DNA of 64,000 nt from positions 947,312-1,011,311 of the forward strand of contig NZ_LFXJ01000010.1 in assembly GCF_001183605.1 (NCBI RefSeq). The letters run 5' to 3'. The position numbers were made by a program, and so were the translations under genes. Origin of the DNA: Lysinibacillus xylanilyticus (GTDB lineage: Bacteria > Bacillota > Bacilli > Bacillales_A > Planococcaceae). Below are positions 1 to 8,161 of this stretch, piece by piece. The first letter of the stretch is position 1; each line of letters opens with the position of its first letter. The notes beneath the pieces were generated by a model. That model made no database searches and was not told the origin of the DNA. It saw only the letters and a list, made by a program, of their open reading frames with translations.

Positions 1-2
1 TT

Positions 3-614
3 TATAAACAGAGTTGGAAGAAAACGATACTGATTGCCATGAGCTTTTCTTTAATTAGTATTTTCCTTAATATGTTGCACATTGGGAAAGCTGAGGGATT
101 TTATAATGGTTACGCCGATACGCTGCATTTCACATCTATGTTTATGGTTGGAATGCTACTTTTTAAACATCAGGAAGAACTCACTCAATTATATAAAAAT
201 ATGAAAAATTCAAATAGAAAACTTCTTATCGCATTAGGGGTCTTTCTATATTTATATTCCATTTTGATTTATGGGTTTTCTCAAAATGATACTACTTTCT
301 TACTAAAAGATTGGGGTGTCGTAATTGGTGTTAGTATAATAATCATTATGGCAATGAATAACCTAAAGGTAAAAGCTATTTTAAATAAGGGTGTATTTGT
401 ATACTTAGGGGAAATTTCATATAGTATCTATTTATGTCATTTTCCAATCACCATGGTACTATTTAAACTTTTGTATGCAAAGATACCTACCCTTTTTCTT
501 CTTATCTTATGTATTACAACGACAATACTTTGTTCTATATTATCGTATCATTTAATTGAAAAGAAATGTATCAATTGGGCAAAACGAAGAACAACAAAGT
601 TTAAAAAAATGTAG
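3..614 (+). CDS. Acyltransferase 3 (OafA-type) membrane protein, 3' part
   Basis: The frame is open back to base 3, before the first internal ATG at 39, so this is the C-terminal part of a gene that begins outside the window. The visible ~203 residues contain about five hydrophobic segments. Near the end comes the pattern G-E-I-S-Y-S-I-Y-L-C-H-F-P, typical of the last transmembrane region of acyltransferase family 3 (OafA/NodX type), followed by a short basic tail. Members transfer acetyl or other acyl groups to cell-surface polysaccharides at the membrane; the substrate here cannot be read. A strong terminator follows 29 bases after the stop, so it ends its transcription unit. Confidence 0.8.
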   Translation, partial: YKQSWKKTILIAMSFSLISIFLNMLHIGKAEGFYNGYADTLHFTSMFMVGMLLFKHQEELTQLYKNMKNSNRKLLIALGVFLYLYSILIYGFSQNDTTFLLKDWGVVIGVSIIIIMAMNNLKVKAILNKGVFVYLGEISYSIYLCHFPITMVLFKLLYAKIPTLFLLILCITTTILCSILSYHLIEKKCINWAKRRTTKFKKM

Positions 615-642
615 GGATACGGGAACGATTCAAAGAAAAAAA

Positions 643-674
643 CGCCTGAATTGAAAAATCCTCCAATTCAGGCG
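643..674 (+). terminator. Rho-independent terminator after the acyltransferase
   Basis: Perfect 11-bp stem (cgcctgaattg / caattcaggcg) with a 10-base loop, followed by a T-rich stretch; an A-run precedes it, so it could also work on the other strand. Confidence 0.85.
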
Positions 675-802
675 AATGTTTTATCTTACATTTTATCTTG
701 TAGCTTTCAATATACAAAAAATAGAGTAAATCTTTTTTTGAATGCTATCTACATAACCTCTCCATTATCACTATATTCATTCATATCAACAAGTTATCCC
801 TC

Positions 803-985
803 AGAAGCGAAGCGGCTCATCGGACGCCCCCAGGAAGCTTTGCTCTGTGCGAAAGCGAAGCGACAGCAACAAATGTTTTCTGTAGCGAAAGCGAAGCGAC
901 AGCAACAAATGTTTTCTGTAGCGAAAGCAAAGCGACAGCTACAAAGCGGATCAGTCGGAACGGATATCAACACCACGCTATGGTG
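803..985 (+). repeat. MITE-like repeat copy 1 (right half only)
   Basis: Carries the right half of the intergenic repeat family: the ggctcatcggacgccccc block, three tandem ~36-bp modules (gcgaaagcgaagcgacagca type), then a diverged right end (cagtcggaacggatatcaac) and the conserved flank ending in tatggtg. The left half is absent. Short open frames across it on both strands are by-products of the module periodicity. Together with the terminator at 643-674 this accounts for the 615-1082 gap. Confidence 0.8.
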
Positions 986-1082
986 AAAATAAAGCTTTCT
1001 TTTTAAACAGTCCAACGTTAGCATAAAAAGACAGGAATAACTAATTTTGATGTTTTAAACTATAGACAAGGAGTGAGAGCAA

Positions 1083-1946
1083 TTGAGTTGGATCGAGTCG
1101 ATTCAAAAAGCAATTAATTATATCGAAGAGCATTTATTAGATGACATCACAATGGAGCAAATTGCACGAGAGGTTAATTCTTCGGTCTTTCATTTTCAAC
1201 GGACTTTCTCGATTTTAACGGATATGTCTATTGCAGATTATATAAGACGTAGAAGGCTAACATTAGCTGCACAGGAGTTAATAAATACAGAGCAGAAAGT
1301 AATCGATCTCGCCTACAAATATGGCTACGACTCTCCTGAAGCTTTCACAAAAGCGTTTCGGAAGCAGCATCAACTAACGCCTAGTGAAGCAAGAAAGAAG
1401 CAAGGACAACTACAATCATACAATCGCCTGGTCATCCAGGTAAGCCTGAAGGGAGCAGAACCAATGAAGTATAAAATCGTAGAAAAAGAAAAGTTTCAAG
1501 TGGTAGGGGTAAAAAGAACATATAATTCTCAAAATGGTGAGAATACGAGAGAAATCCCTAAGTTTTGGGATGAGATTAACAGCAAGGGGATGGATCATCA
1601 ATTATTTTCATTAAATAATGGAGAAATTAAAGGGGTGCTTGGCGTCTGTGCACCAAATGCCAGCGAACAAAAAAATGGTTTTATTGATTATTGGATTGCA
1701 ACGGATCATATTGGGGATGTTCCAGAAGAACTGAAAGCAATGGAAGTTCCAGCATCAAAATGGGTTGTGTTTGAAGTACATGGCCCTATGCCGGAAGCAA
1801 TGCAAAATACTTGGAAACAAATTTACTCTGAATGGTTCCCATCCAATCCGTACGAGCCTACGGGGACAGCTGAGCTGGAAGTGTACTCGGACGAAGATCC
1901 ATTTAGTCCTGACCTTTATTCTGAAATTTGGATTCCTATTAAATAA
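1083..1946 (+). CDS. AraC-family regulator with GyrI-like effector domain
   Basis: 287 residues. Residues ~8-107 form the double helix-turn-helix of the AraC/XylS family, with the second helix-turn-helix at ~62-105 including Y-G-Y-D-S-P-E-A-F-T-K-A-F. Residues ~125-287 match the GyrI-like/effector-binding fold seen in Rob- and BmrR-type regulators, ending E-I-W-I-P-I-K. Such proteins bind small hydrophobic or cationic ligands and activate efflux or stress genes. Start is TTG, chosen because an aaggagtgag ribosome site lies 5 bases upstream and the N-terminus aligns with the family. It stands alone between a repeat and its own terminator. The last 64 bases recur as a degraded copy at 2826-2889. 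Confidence 0.9.
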   Translation: MSWIESIQKAINYIEEHLLDDITMEQIAREVNSSVFHFQRTFSILTDMSIADYIRRRRLTLAAQELINTEQKVIDLAYKYGYDSPEAFTKAFRKQHQLTPSEARKKQGQLQSYNRLVIQVSLKGAEPMKYKIVEKEKFQVVGVKRTYNSQNGENTREIPKFWDEINSKGMDHQLFSLNNGEIKGVLGVCAPNASEQKNGFIDYWIATDHIGDVPEELKAMEVPASKWVVFEVHGPMPEAMQNTWKQIYSEWFPSNPYEPTGTAELEVYSDEDPFSPDLYSEIWIPIK

Positions 1947-1953
1947 AGATACA

Positions 1954-1992
1954 ATGGATTTGGTAAACGATTAGTTTGCCAAATCCATTTTT
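1954..1992 (+). terminator. Terminator after the AraC-type gene
   Basis: 15-bp stem (atggatttggtaaac / gtttgccaaatccat, one G-U pair), 5-base loop, then five T's. Confidence 0.9.
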
Positions 1993-2116
1993 GTAGTGAT
2001 ATTTAGCGTAACCCAACATAGTAAACATCGTATCTTAAAACTAAAACTCTACTTTAGAGAAATTTTTGTGTTTCTCAACATCCATATTTTGTATAATGAG
2101 GTGAAGGAGGTTGCAT

Positions 2117-2740
2117 ATGGACATAGATAGCATTATTTTCGATTTGGATGGGACACTTTGGGATTCAAGAAAAACAGTAGCGCAATCATGGACGCACGTA
2201 GTTCAGGCCTCTCCTTTTGGTAAAGGAAAGATAACCGAAGAAGATTTATCTGGAACGATGGGGTTACAAATTAAAGAAATAGGTGCTGTATTATTTGATT
2301 ATCTTGATGAAGAAAAGCAAATGGAGCTTATTTTAGCATGCTGCCAGCAAGAGCAAGATGATTTATTACGCAATGGCGGTATTTTATATCCGCAGTTAGA
2401 GGAAACTTTACTAGCTCTTTCAAAAAAATTCCGTTTGTTCATTGTGAGCAATTGTCAGAAGGGCTACATTGAAACATTTTATGCTTATCATAAACTAGAG
2501 AGATATTTTCTCGACTTTGAAAATCCGGGGCGTACAGGCTTGTCAAAGGGTGAAAACATTCAATTAATTATGGAAAGAAACCATATAAAAAATGCTGTAT
2601 ATGTGGGAGATACACAGGGAGATATGCTGGCCACTAAGTTTGTAGGAATTCCCTTTGTTTTTGCTTCATATGGTTTTGGTAAGCCAGAGGGGTATGACTA
2701 TATCATCGAAAAGCCAATTGATTTATTGAATATATTTTAA
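2117..2740 (+). CDS. HAD-superfamily hydrolase (phosphatase-like)
   Basis: 207 residues with the four HAD motifs in order: motif I D-L-D-G-T-L near residue 9, motif II with V-S-N-C at ~110, the lysine of motif III in G-L-S-K-G near 147, and motif IV V-G-D-T-x-G-D-M at ~172. Between motifs I and II is a helical cap, as in the Gph/PGP phosphoglycolate-phosphatase subgroup. It should hydrolyse a small phosphate ester in the cytoplasm; the substrate is unknown. An in-frame TTG at 2111 abuts the aaggagg ribosome site, so the ATG at 2117, spaced six bases from it, is taken as start. Monocistronic. Confidence 0.88.
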   Translation: MDIDSIIFDLDGTLWDSRKTVAQSWTHVVQASPFGKGKITEEDLSGTMGLQIKEIGAVLFDYLDEEKQMELILACCQQEQDDLLRNGGILYPQLEETLLALSKKFRLFIVSNCQKGYIETFYAYHKLERYFLDFENPGRTGLSKGENIQLIMERNHIKNAVYVGDTQGDMLATKFVGIPFVFASYGFGKPEGYDYIIEKPIDLLNIF

Positions 2741-2825
2741 ATAGGTTATAGTGTTTGACGTTCTCTATACTCTTATTTTTATTAAAAAGCATAGGGATAT
2801 TAACATCCTACTTATTTGTACATAC

Positions 2826-2889
2826 GTACTCAGACGAAGCTCTATTTAGTCTTGATCTTAATTCTGAAATTTGGATTCCGATTAAGTAA
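2826..2889 (+). pseudogene. Degraded duplicate of the AraC/GyrI-like gene's 3' end
   Basis: These 64 bases match 1883-1946 at 56 of 64 positions by direct comparison, ending at the same stop codon. The conserved frame reads Y-S-D-E-A-L-F-S-L-D-L-N-S-E-I-W-I-P-I-K. No start, ribosome site or helix-turn-helix portion precedes it, so it is the surviving tail of a paralogous effector-binding gene. Confidence 0.75.
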
Positions 2890-2897
2890 CTAAAGCA

Positions 2898-2927
2898 GCC
2901 AAGAATGTTAACGATAACATTCTTGGC
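2898..2927 (-). terminator. Terminator-like hairpin (bidirectional)
   Basis: 13-bp perfect stem (gccaagaatgtta / taacattcttggc) with a 4-base loop; A/T-rich on both sides. It lies just past the stop of the minus-strand GNAT gene and also just past the pseudogene tail on plus. Confidence 0.7.
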
Positions 2928-2937
2928 TATTATAATT

Positions 2938-3465
2938 TTAACTATTAAATAAAGAATAAACATTAATATCATAAGAAGATTCTTTTGATTCTTCATATTC
3001 TTTAAATGTTCCTTCAAAAGTAAAATTCAATTTCTCTACTACCTTTATAGAATTTATATTACCAGGCTCAATTTTTGCTTCAATTCGATTTATGTTTAAA
3101 GTGGTGAAAGCAAAATCAATCAAAGCCGAAATACTTTCTGGCGCATAGCCTTTTCCCCAATAAGCTTTAGCAAGATCATAGCCGATTTCTGCTGAGGCAT
3201 TATCTACGTCAAATGAATTAAATCCACAAGAGCCGATTATCTCATTTGATTCCTTCTCAATAATGGTAAAACGAATAGCTTTGCGCTCAACGTTTAAATC
3301 ATCAAAAAGCTCAATCATTTCCTTTACTTGTTCTTCATGAGTAAAATTTGTGATGTTCATAAATTTTGTAACTTCCGGGTCTGACCAAATATTAAATAAA
3401 CTATGTGCATCAGCCATCTTCATTTTTCTTAAATATAATCTTTTTGTGTAAATTTGTTCTATCAA
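2938..3465 (-). CDS. GNAT N-acetyltransferase, RimJ/RimL type
   Basis: 175 residues. The opening I-Y-T-K-R-L-Y-L-R-K-M and the body (W-S-D-P-E-V-T-K-F-M near residue 30; G-Y-D-L-A-K-A-Y-W-G-K-G-Y-A near 105; V-V-E-K-L-N-F near 150) are those of ribosomal-protein-alanine acetyltransferase-like GNATs that move acetyl from acetyl-CoA to an amine. The frame is open further upstream, but a tggaggt ribosome site seven bases before a TTG at 3465 marks the real start and aligns with the usual N-terminus. Substrate unknown; the gene stands alone. Confidence 0.88.
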   Translation of the reverse strand: MIEQIYTKRLYLRKMKMADAHSLFNIWSDPEVTKFMNITNFTHEEQVKEMIELFDDLNVERKAIRFTIIEKESNEIIGSCGFNSFDVDNASAEIGYDLAKAYWGKGYAPESISALIDFAFTTLNINRIEAKIEPGNINSIKVVEKLNFTFEGTFKEYEESKESSYDINVYSLFNS

Positions 3466-3646
3466 TACCTTTACCTCCAAGTTTTTAAATAAGTTTGGAT
3501 GAAAAATATTGTTATCTGCGCATAATTCAGTCCCTTCAAATTTTATGTACTCATTATACAATATTTAAATATTAAACAATAACCCCAATAATTACTATCA
3601 ACGTTATAATGTATGAAGATGTATTAATAGAATAGGGGAAATGATA

Positions 3647-4417
3647 ATGATCATGGTAACTGCCGAGAATTATTCGATTATCAAAGAAACAATAGAAAGG
3701 GCGCCAGCATTTGTCTATAGCATACTGGATCAGGTGATAGAAGGCACTGTCTACGCCGACGATGAAAGCCTTCATTCACTACTATTTCAAACCAAGTCAG
3801 GAATATACTATGTTTACGGCGATTCGTCCAGCGAGCAAATAGTAAATAAACTTAGATCTTTACTACAAGAATCTATTGAACAAAGTAAACGTTTTACATT
3901 GTTTTCTTACTCAGATGATTGGAACACAAAAATTGAACAAAGATTAGATGGTCTTGTGAAAAAACTAGAAAGATACACTTTTAGCTTTGCTATTAATGCT
4001 TATAACGAAAGAGCAAGGCGAGAGTCACTTGACTATGAATTCATTAAAATCAAGCAACATCAAATTGAACATTGTTTAGAATTTAACAATCAATATTATG
4101 AGGACTATTGGGGTTCTACAAATAATTTCCTTGAAAATGGCTTTGGTTTTTGTCTGGAGGATGGAGACAAGATTATTAGCGAAGCTGTCTCTATTTTTAA
4201 ATCTGATCAATTCGCAGAGATTGATATAGTAACTGATCCGAATTATAGAGGACAAGGATTAGCAAGTTTCATTGCAGAGAAATTCATAGATTATTGCCTT
4301 TTAAATGATATACAGCCTTGTTGGGATTGCGATATTCATAACCAAGCATCTTATCATTTAGGCACTAAGCTAGGCTTTGCTAATCCGCAAAAATATGCAA
4401 TGTATACAAAATCTTGA
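3647..4417 (+). CDS. GNAT acetyltransferase, ZmaR-like two-domain type
   Basis: About 256 residues. The N-terminal ~130 residues are a divergent domain; the C-terminal part is a GNAT fold with the acetyl-CoA loop D-P-N-Y-R-G-Q-G-L-A-S near residue 198 and the closing N-Q-A-S-Y-H-L-G-T-K-L-G-F. This layout resembles the GNAT group that includes the zwittermicin self-resistance protein ZmaR; that link is inferred from memory of the family and the substrate is unknown. Three in-frame ATGs lie at 3641, 3647 and 3653; aggggaa at 3634-3640 best fits 3647. Ends at a strong bidirectional terminator. Confidence 0.8.
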   Translation: MIMVTAENYSIIKETIERAPAFVYSILDQVIEGTVYADDESLHSLLFQTKSGIYYVYGDSSSEQIVNKLRSLLQESIEQSKRFTLFSYSDDWNTKIEQRLDGLVKKLERYTFSFAINAYNERARRESLDYEFIKIKQHQIEHCLEFNNQYYEDYWGSTNNFLENGFGFCLEDGDKIISEAVSIFKSDQFAEIDIVTDPNYRGQGLASFIAEKFIDYCLLNDIQPCWDCDIHNQASYHLGTKLGFANPQKYAMYTKS

Positions 4418-4429
4418 CTCATAAAAAAT

Positions 4430-4458
4430 GCTCACGGTGTAAAAACAACATCGTGAGC
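4430..4458 (+). terminator. Bidirectional terminator
   Basis: Stem gctcacggtgt / acatcgtgagc (one mismatch), with T's downstream on plus and an A-run upstream, between two convergent genes. Confidence 0.85.
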
Positions 4459-4470
4459 TTTCTTTATTGT

Positions 4471-4737
4471 TTAAAAGAACCCATTGCGCATGTCGAAGAT
4501 TTTGTAAAACAATCTAGCATCTCTAGCCATTTTAGTATTAGCGTTCATTTGTGGTCGTAAGCAGTTTTGGAACATTTCATCGCAATATCTACATCTACCA
4601 TATCGAGCATAACATTCGTCGTGTAATTTGCAGCATGAATCTACGGCATTGATAGGTCTACCTGGTCCTGAACATCCTGGTCCACAGTATTTATAACCAG
4701 GGTAACAAAAACCAAATTTGCGGTGTCTGTACATCAT
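4471..4737 (-). CDS. Small phospholipase-A2-like protein
   Basis: 88 residues with nine cysteines. Residues 17-26 (Y-C-G-P-G-C-S-G-P-G) resemble the calcium-binding loop of secretory and parvoviral phospholipase A2, and residues 35-43 (C-C-K-L-H-D-E-C-Y) are the catalytic signature with the His-Asp pair at 39-40. The family hydrolyses the sn-2 ester of phospholipids using Ca2+. The protein ends ~45 residues after the active site, so it is shorter than secreted PLA2s (~120), and it has no signal peptide. An aaaggag site precedes two adjacent ATGs; the first is used. Activity is inferred from motifs only. Monocistronic. Confidence 0.78.
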   Translation of the reverse strand: MMYRHRKFGFCYPGYKYCGPGCSGPGRPINAVDSCCKLHDECYARYGRCRYCDEMFQNCLRPQMNANTKMARDARLFYKIFDMRNGFF

Positions 4738-4955
4738 CTATTCTCCTTTTCTAAAAGAAATAATTGTTACTATAAAATATGAAATTTTTGTTTTTAGAAG
4801 GGGATTAAAAACTAATGTAAGTGAAAAAAGCAATAACGGATGAGACATTTCTATAAATGTAAGGTTTCTGTAAGCTTTTAAAAAAACTGCTGTAAGGATG
4901 GGAGGTTATGATAGCTATAGCGTAGTAAAGTATGAAAGATAAGGAGTTTTTAAGA

Positions 4956-6002
4956 ATGAATCCGTCTGTTACTCAAAAAGAAAGAATCGTTTCATTAGAT
5001 ATTATTCGAGGGCTAGCGTTATTTGGCATTTTGTTTATAAATGTAGCGGCCTACCAGGTAATAGTAGAGGGAGGACCGATGCCTGACTTTAGTGGAATTA
5101 ATGGTATTATTGATAAGCTTATTGATATTTTTATTGAGAAGAAATTCTTTTCGATTTTTTCATTCCTCTTTGGTGTAGGTTTTTATATTTTTGCTTCACG
5201 TGCAGAAGCGCGTGGCGATAAACCAAGATGGCGTTTTGCAAGACGTTTACTAGCTTTATTATTAATTGGTATTGTTCATTTGTTTATTTTTTGGGGTTCA
5301 ATCCTTGCTATCTATGCAGTAATAGGCTTTTTACCAATTCCATTCTATAATGCAAAGGTTTCAACAATTAGTAAATGGCTATTTGCTATCATTACTGTTC
5401 ATATCCTAAGCATTCTCGGGCAAATGTTTATGCCAAACCAAGGAGCCTTTTCAACTGTTTTTGGTTTTTTAGGAAATGATGCAGTTACTATTTTTATCAT
5501 GTTTTTAACTGGTTTTTTAGTAGCAAAAGCTGATTGGATTAGTCATGTAAGTGAATACTCAAAACAAATAAAATGGATTCAATTTGTGACATTCCCACTT
5601 TTTGTAGGTATCTCTCTTTGGATTTGGTTTGCTGCTCAAGGGGAAGATCAAAATCTACAATTCATTATTGGTTTAGGGGTAATTCCAACAACGTATTTTT
5701 ATTTAACTTGTCTATTTGTTATATTAGAGAATAAGAAAATTGCGAAGCTTCTTAAACCAATTGGACGAGTTGGTCAGATGGCATTTACAAACTATTTAGC
5801 TCAAAGCTTTATAGGCCTAACTATTATGTCATTAATGGGGCTAGAAGTTGTTTCTCCTTCTGACGTAGTAATCATTGCAATCCTAACTTTTGTCATTCAA
5901 ATTATCTTTAGTGTCATCTGGTTTAAATTCTTTAAAATGGGGCCATTTGAAAAGTTATGGCGCTTCATGACATATGGAAGAAAAGCAGTGCCGAATAAAT
6001 AA
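4956..6002 (+). CDS. DUF418 family membrane protein
   Basis: About 348 residues with roughly eight to ten hydrophobic segments. Features of the DUF418 (YeiB-like) family are visible: the N-terminal R-I-V-S-L-D-I-I-R-G-L-A-L-F-G-I-L, the conserved F-S-F-L-F-G-V-G-F near residue 66, and the C-terminal G-P-F-E-K-L-W-R-F-M-T-Y-G. The family's function is not established. An upstream in-frame ATG at 4932 lacks a ribosome site; aaggag at 4941-4946 points to the ATG at 4956. Monocistronic, ending in a terminator. Confidence 0.88.
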   Translation: MNPSVTQKERIVSLDIIRGLALFGILFINVAAYQVIVEGGPMPDFSGINGIIDKLIDIFIEKKFFSIFSFLFGVGFYIFASRAEARGDKPRWRFARRLLALLLIGIVHLFIFWGSILAIYAVIGFLPIPFYNAKVSTISKWLFAIITVHILSILGQMFMPNQGAFSTVFGFLGNDAVTIFIMFLTGFLVAKADWISHVSEYSKQIKWIQFVTFPLFVGISLWIWFAAQGEDQNLQFIIGLGVIPTTYFYLTCLFVILENKKIAKLLKPIGRVGQMAFTNYLAQSFIGLTIMSLMGLEVVSPSDVVIIAILTFVIQIIFSVIWFKFFKMGPFEKLWRFMTYGRKAVPNK

Positions 6003-6014
6003 ACAATTTTGTGC

Positions 6015-6059
6015 AAAACTCCCTGATGGTGAATGATTCAATTCCATTAGGGAGTTTTT
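6015..6059 (+). terminator. Terminator after the DUF418 gene
   Basis: Stem aaaactccctgatgg / ccattagggagttttt with a 14-base loop and terminal T's; one mismatch. Confidence 0.88.
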
Positions 6060-6152
6060 AGTGCAATAATAATATGTATGAATTTGTAAAAAATGAAACC
6101 TGAAGAAGGAGACATCCGTAAAATAGATATCGACATAAAGGAGTAATATGAT

Positions 6153-6845
6153 ATGGCAAAACAAATGAAAAATTATATTGCAGTTACAACAGCGTCATTT
6201 ATGGCTATGCAATTAGCTGCATGTGGGAATACAGAGACGCGGACTGTTGAAGAGTCTCCTGCTACTACAAATAATGTAACGCAAGAAAATAATACTACAT
6301 CAGCAGGGGATGATTTACAAAGTGTCTACGATAGCGACATGGCAAATGCATGTGATGAATGGAAAGAAAATGATGATGGTTCTTTCGAGTGTCTAGATGA
6401 GCATTCGCCTCATTATGCACATCATTTCTTTAATGGACTTATGTATGCAACTACCGGAGCAATGCTAGGAAGTGCTATTTATAAAAGCCGCAATCTAAGA
6501 AATGGTACAGATAGAGACGATAAAAACGGTGGTTCAGCAGTGCCACGTACGACGCATAGCAATACTACAAATTCAAATGGAATCACGACGAACGACACCC
6601 AAAATCCATCTGGTACAACATCTAGTAGCTCAAATAACTCAACAACAAATAGTTCAAATACAAATAACTCAAATTCAAATACAGACGGTACCAAGTCTTA
6701 TTCGAGTGGCAAGCGTTCTTACTCAAATAGTTCAGGTTCATCGACGAATAGTTCTAGTTCTTATTCAAATCACTCATCATCCAGCACAGGGAAATCAGGC
6801 TTTGGCTCAGGTGGTGCCTCACGAGGTGGCTCTTCATCTTCGTAA
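6153..6845 (+). CDS. Ser/Asn/Thr-rich lipoprotein
   Basis: 230 residues. A signal sequence with lipobox L-A-A-C at residues 21-24 predicts a diacylglyceryl-modified cysteine, so the protein sits outside on the membrane. Residues ~55-110 form a small conserved-looking part (D-M-A-N-A-C-D-E-W-K, H-Y-A-H-H-F-F-N-G-L). From ~115 onward it is a low-complexity Ser/Thr/Asn tail ending in Gly-Ser runs. An aaggag site at 6138-6143 fixes the start. The gene lies 14 bases before a glutathionylspermidine-synthase-like gene; in enterobacteria a membrane-associated DUF1190 protein (YgiB) similarly precedes YgiC, suggesting a functional analogue. Molecular function unknown. Confidence 0.8.
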   Translation: MAKQMKNYIAVTTASFMAMQLAACGNTETRTVEESPATTNNVTQENNTTSAGDDLQSVYDSDMANACDEWKENDDGSFECLDEHSPHYAHHFFNGLMYATTGAMLGSAIYKSRNLRNGTDRDDKNGGSAVPRTTHSNTTNSNGITTNDTQNPSGTTSSSSNNSTTNSSNTNNSNSNTDGTKSYSSGKRSYSNSSGSSTNSSSSYSNHSSSSTGKSGFGSGGASRGGSSSS

Positions 6846-6859
6846 AAGGAGAAAACAAT

Positions 6860-8119
6860 ATGGATAATTATTTTCAACAACGCCAAGCATTTTATTCTCA
6901 ATTTCCTAATTTCTTTCCTGACTTTGAGGATCTAGAGTATGCTTTATACGATGTTCTAGATTTACCTAAAGAGAAGATTGATGAAATAAACTATGCATCT
7001 ACTATACTTTGGAAAATATTTTTGAAGGTTGGGAAACAATTTAAGCATTTATCGGATGAACAACTTTTAGCATTAGGCATTCGTTCTGAAATGCTCCCAT
7101 ATATTCAATTAGATTATTTACAGCAACAATCGATACTAGCTCGCTTCGATTTTATTTGTACAGAGGACGGGCAAATAAAATGTCTTGAACTAAATGGTGA
7201 AACGCCATTTCTTGTTCAAGAAACCTTTGAAATGAATGAAGCGCTTTGTCAGCATTTAGGATTTGATAGTCCGAATGATGTTTCAGCATTACATAAAACC
7301 TTGTCCGGTGCACTTTTTGCCGCTATGCATTTTTTAAATGATTTGAAAAAACCTAAAATCGTCATTACAGGGAAAACGGCTGCAGAAGATTATGAGGAAT
7401 ACTGTCAGGTACAGTTTTTAAAGAAATGTATACCTTTTGATGTAGAATATGTTCCTATACAAGAGTTAATCATTTTTTCTAGCAACACTGCTAATATAGC
7501 TCGAGGCCTTTATACGCCTACAATGGAGAAAATTGATATTTTGTATCGTCCCGCGCACCCAGTAGAGTTTTTAATAGATGATGTGTCTTCCGACGGTGAT
7601 CGTATAGGTCTACAATTACTGGAACTTGTAAAAGATGGGCAGCTTGCTATTATTAACGCACCCGCTGCATATGTACTGCAATCGAAAATTTTATTATGGC
7701 TGATTTGGGAGCGAAAAGATGATCCTCTTCTTTTTAATGCAGAAGAGCGAGCCGCTATTCAAAAATATATGTTGCCAACGTATCTTTCGGCAGAGCCATT
7801 TGTTCAGGGAAACTTGCCGTTTGTCAAGAAACCTGTCTATTCGCGGGAAGGGAATACTGTAGAAATTTATGCAGGGGATGGTACGAAAACGAATGCCTCT
7901 GCATATACCCATTATGATGATAATTTGTTTATTTATCAGCAGTATGTGGAAATGCCATCTATAACAATAAAGCTAAAGGATGGATTACAGACAAAGAAAT
8001 GGTTAATCGGCTCATTTATCGCTGATAATCGTGCATGTGGCTTATCTTGTAGAGTAGGCAATCAAATTACAGAATGGGATTCTCACTGGTTAGCCGTTGG
8101 ATATAGGGAAGAAACCTAA
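6860..8119 (+). CDS. Glutathionylspermidine synthase-like ATP-grasp protein (YgiC/YjfC type)
   Basis: 419 residues, close to the length of YgiC/YjfC proteins, which carry the C-terminal ATP-grasp amidase-like synthetase domain of glutathionylspermidine synthase without the amidase half. The N-terminal ~110 residues are helical; C-L-E-L-N-G-E-T-P at ~110 matches the nucleotide/substrate region, and the C-terminus includes a typical W-x-S-H-W-L-A-V-G motif. It is expected to ligate a carboxylate to an amine using ATP; the actual product is not known for this subgroup. An aaaggag ribosome site precedes the ATG. Co-transcribed with the upstream lipoprotein. Confidence 0.87.
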   Translation: MDNYFQQRQAFYSQFPNFFPDFEDLEYALYDVLDLPKEKIDEINYASTILWKIFLKVGKQFKHLSDEQLLALGIRSEMLPYIQLDYLQQQSILARFDFICTEDGQIKCLELNGETPFLVQETFEMNEALCQHLGFDSPNDVSALHKTLSGALFAAMHFLNDLKKPKIVITGKTAAEDYEEYCQVQFLKKCIPFDVEYVPIQELIIFSSNTANIARGLYTPTMEKIDILYRPAHPVEFLIDDVSSDGDRIGLQLLELVKDGQLAIINAPAAYVLQSKILLWLIWERKDDPLLFNAEERAAIQKYMLPTYLSAEPFVQGNLPFVKKPVYSREGNTVEIYAGDGTKTNASAYTHYDDNLFIYQQYVEMPSITIKLKDGLQTKKWLIGSFIADNRACGLSCRVGNQITEWDSHWLAVGYREET

Positions 8120-8123
8120 AAAA

Positions 8124-8154
8124 ATCGGCGAGACTTTATAAAGGTTTCGCCGAT
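8124..8154 (+). terminator. Bidirectional terminator
   Basis: Stem atcggcgaaacc-type (atcggcgagactt / ggtttcgccgat) with a short loop; A-run before and T's after, between convergent genes. Confidence 0.82.
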
Positions 8155-8161
8155 AATTATT

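Noticed and set aside
651..1024. Open frames on both strands across the first repeat copy
   Set aside because: They follow the repeat modules in both directions, have no ribosome site and recur with the repeat elsewhere.
6502..6867. Alternative-frame protein inside the Ser-rich lipoprotein gene
   Set aside because: A shadow frame caused by the repetitive Ser/Asn codons; no ribosome site.
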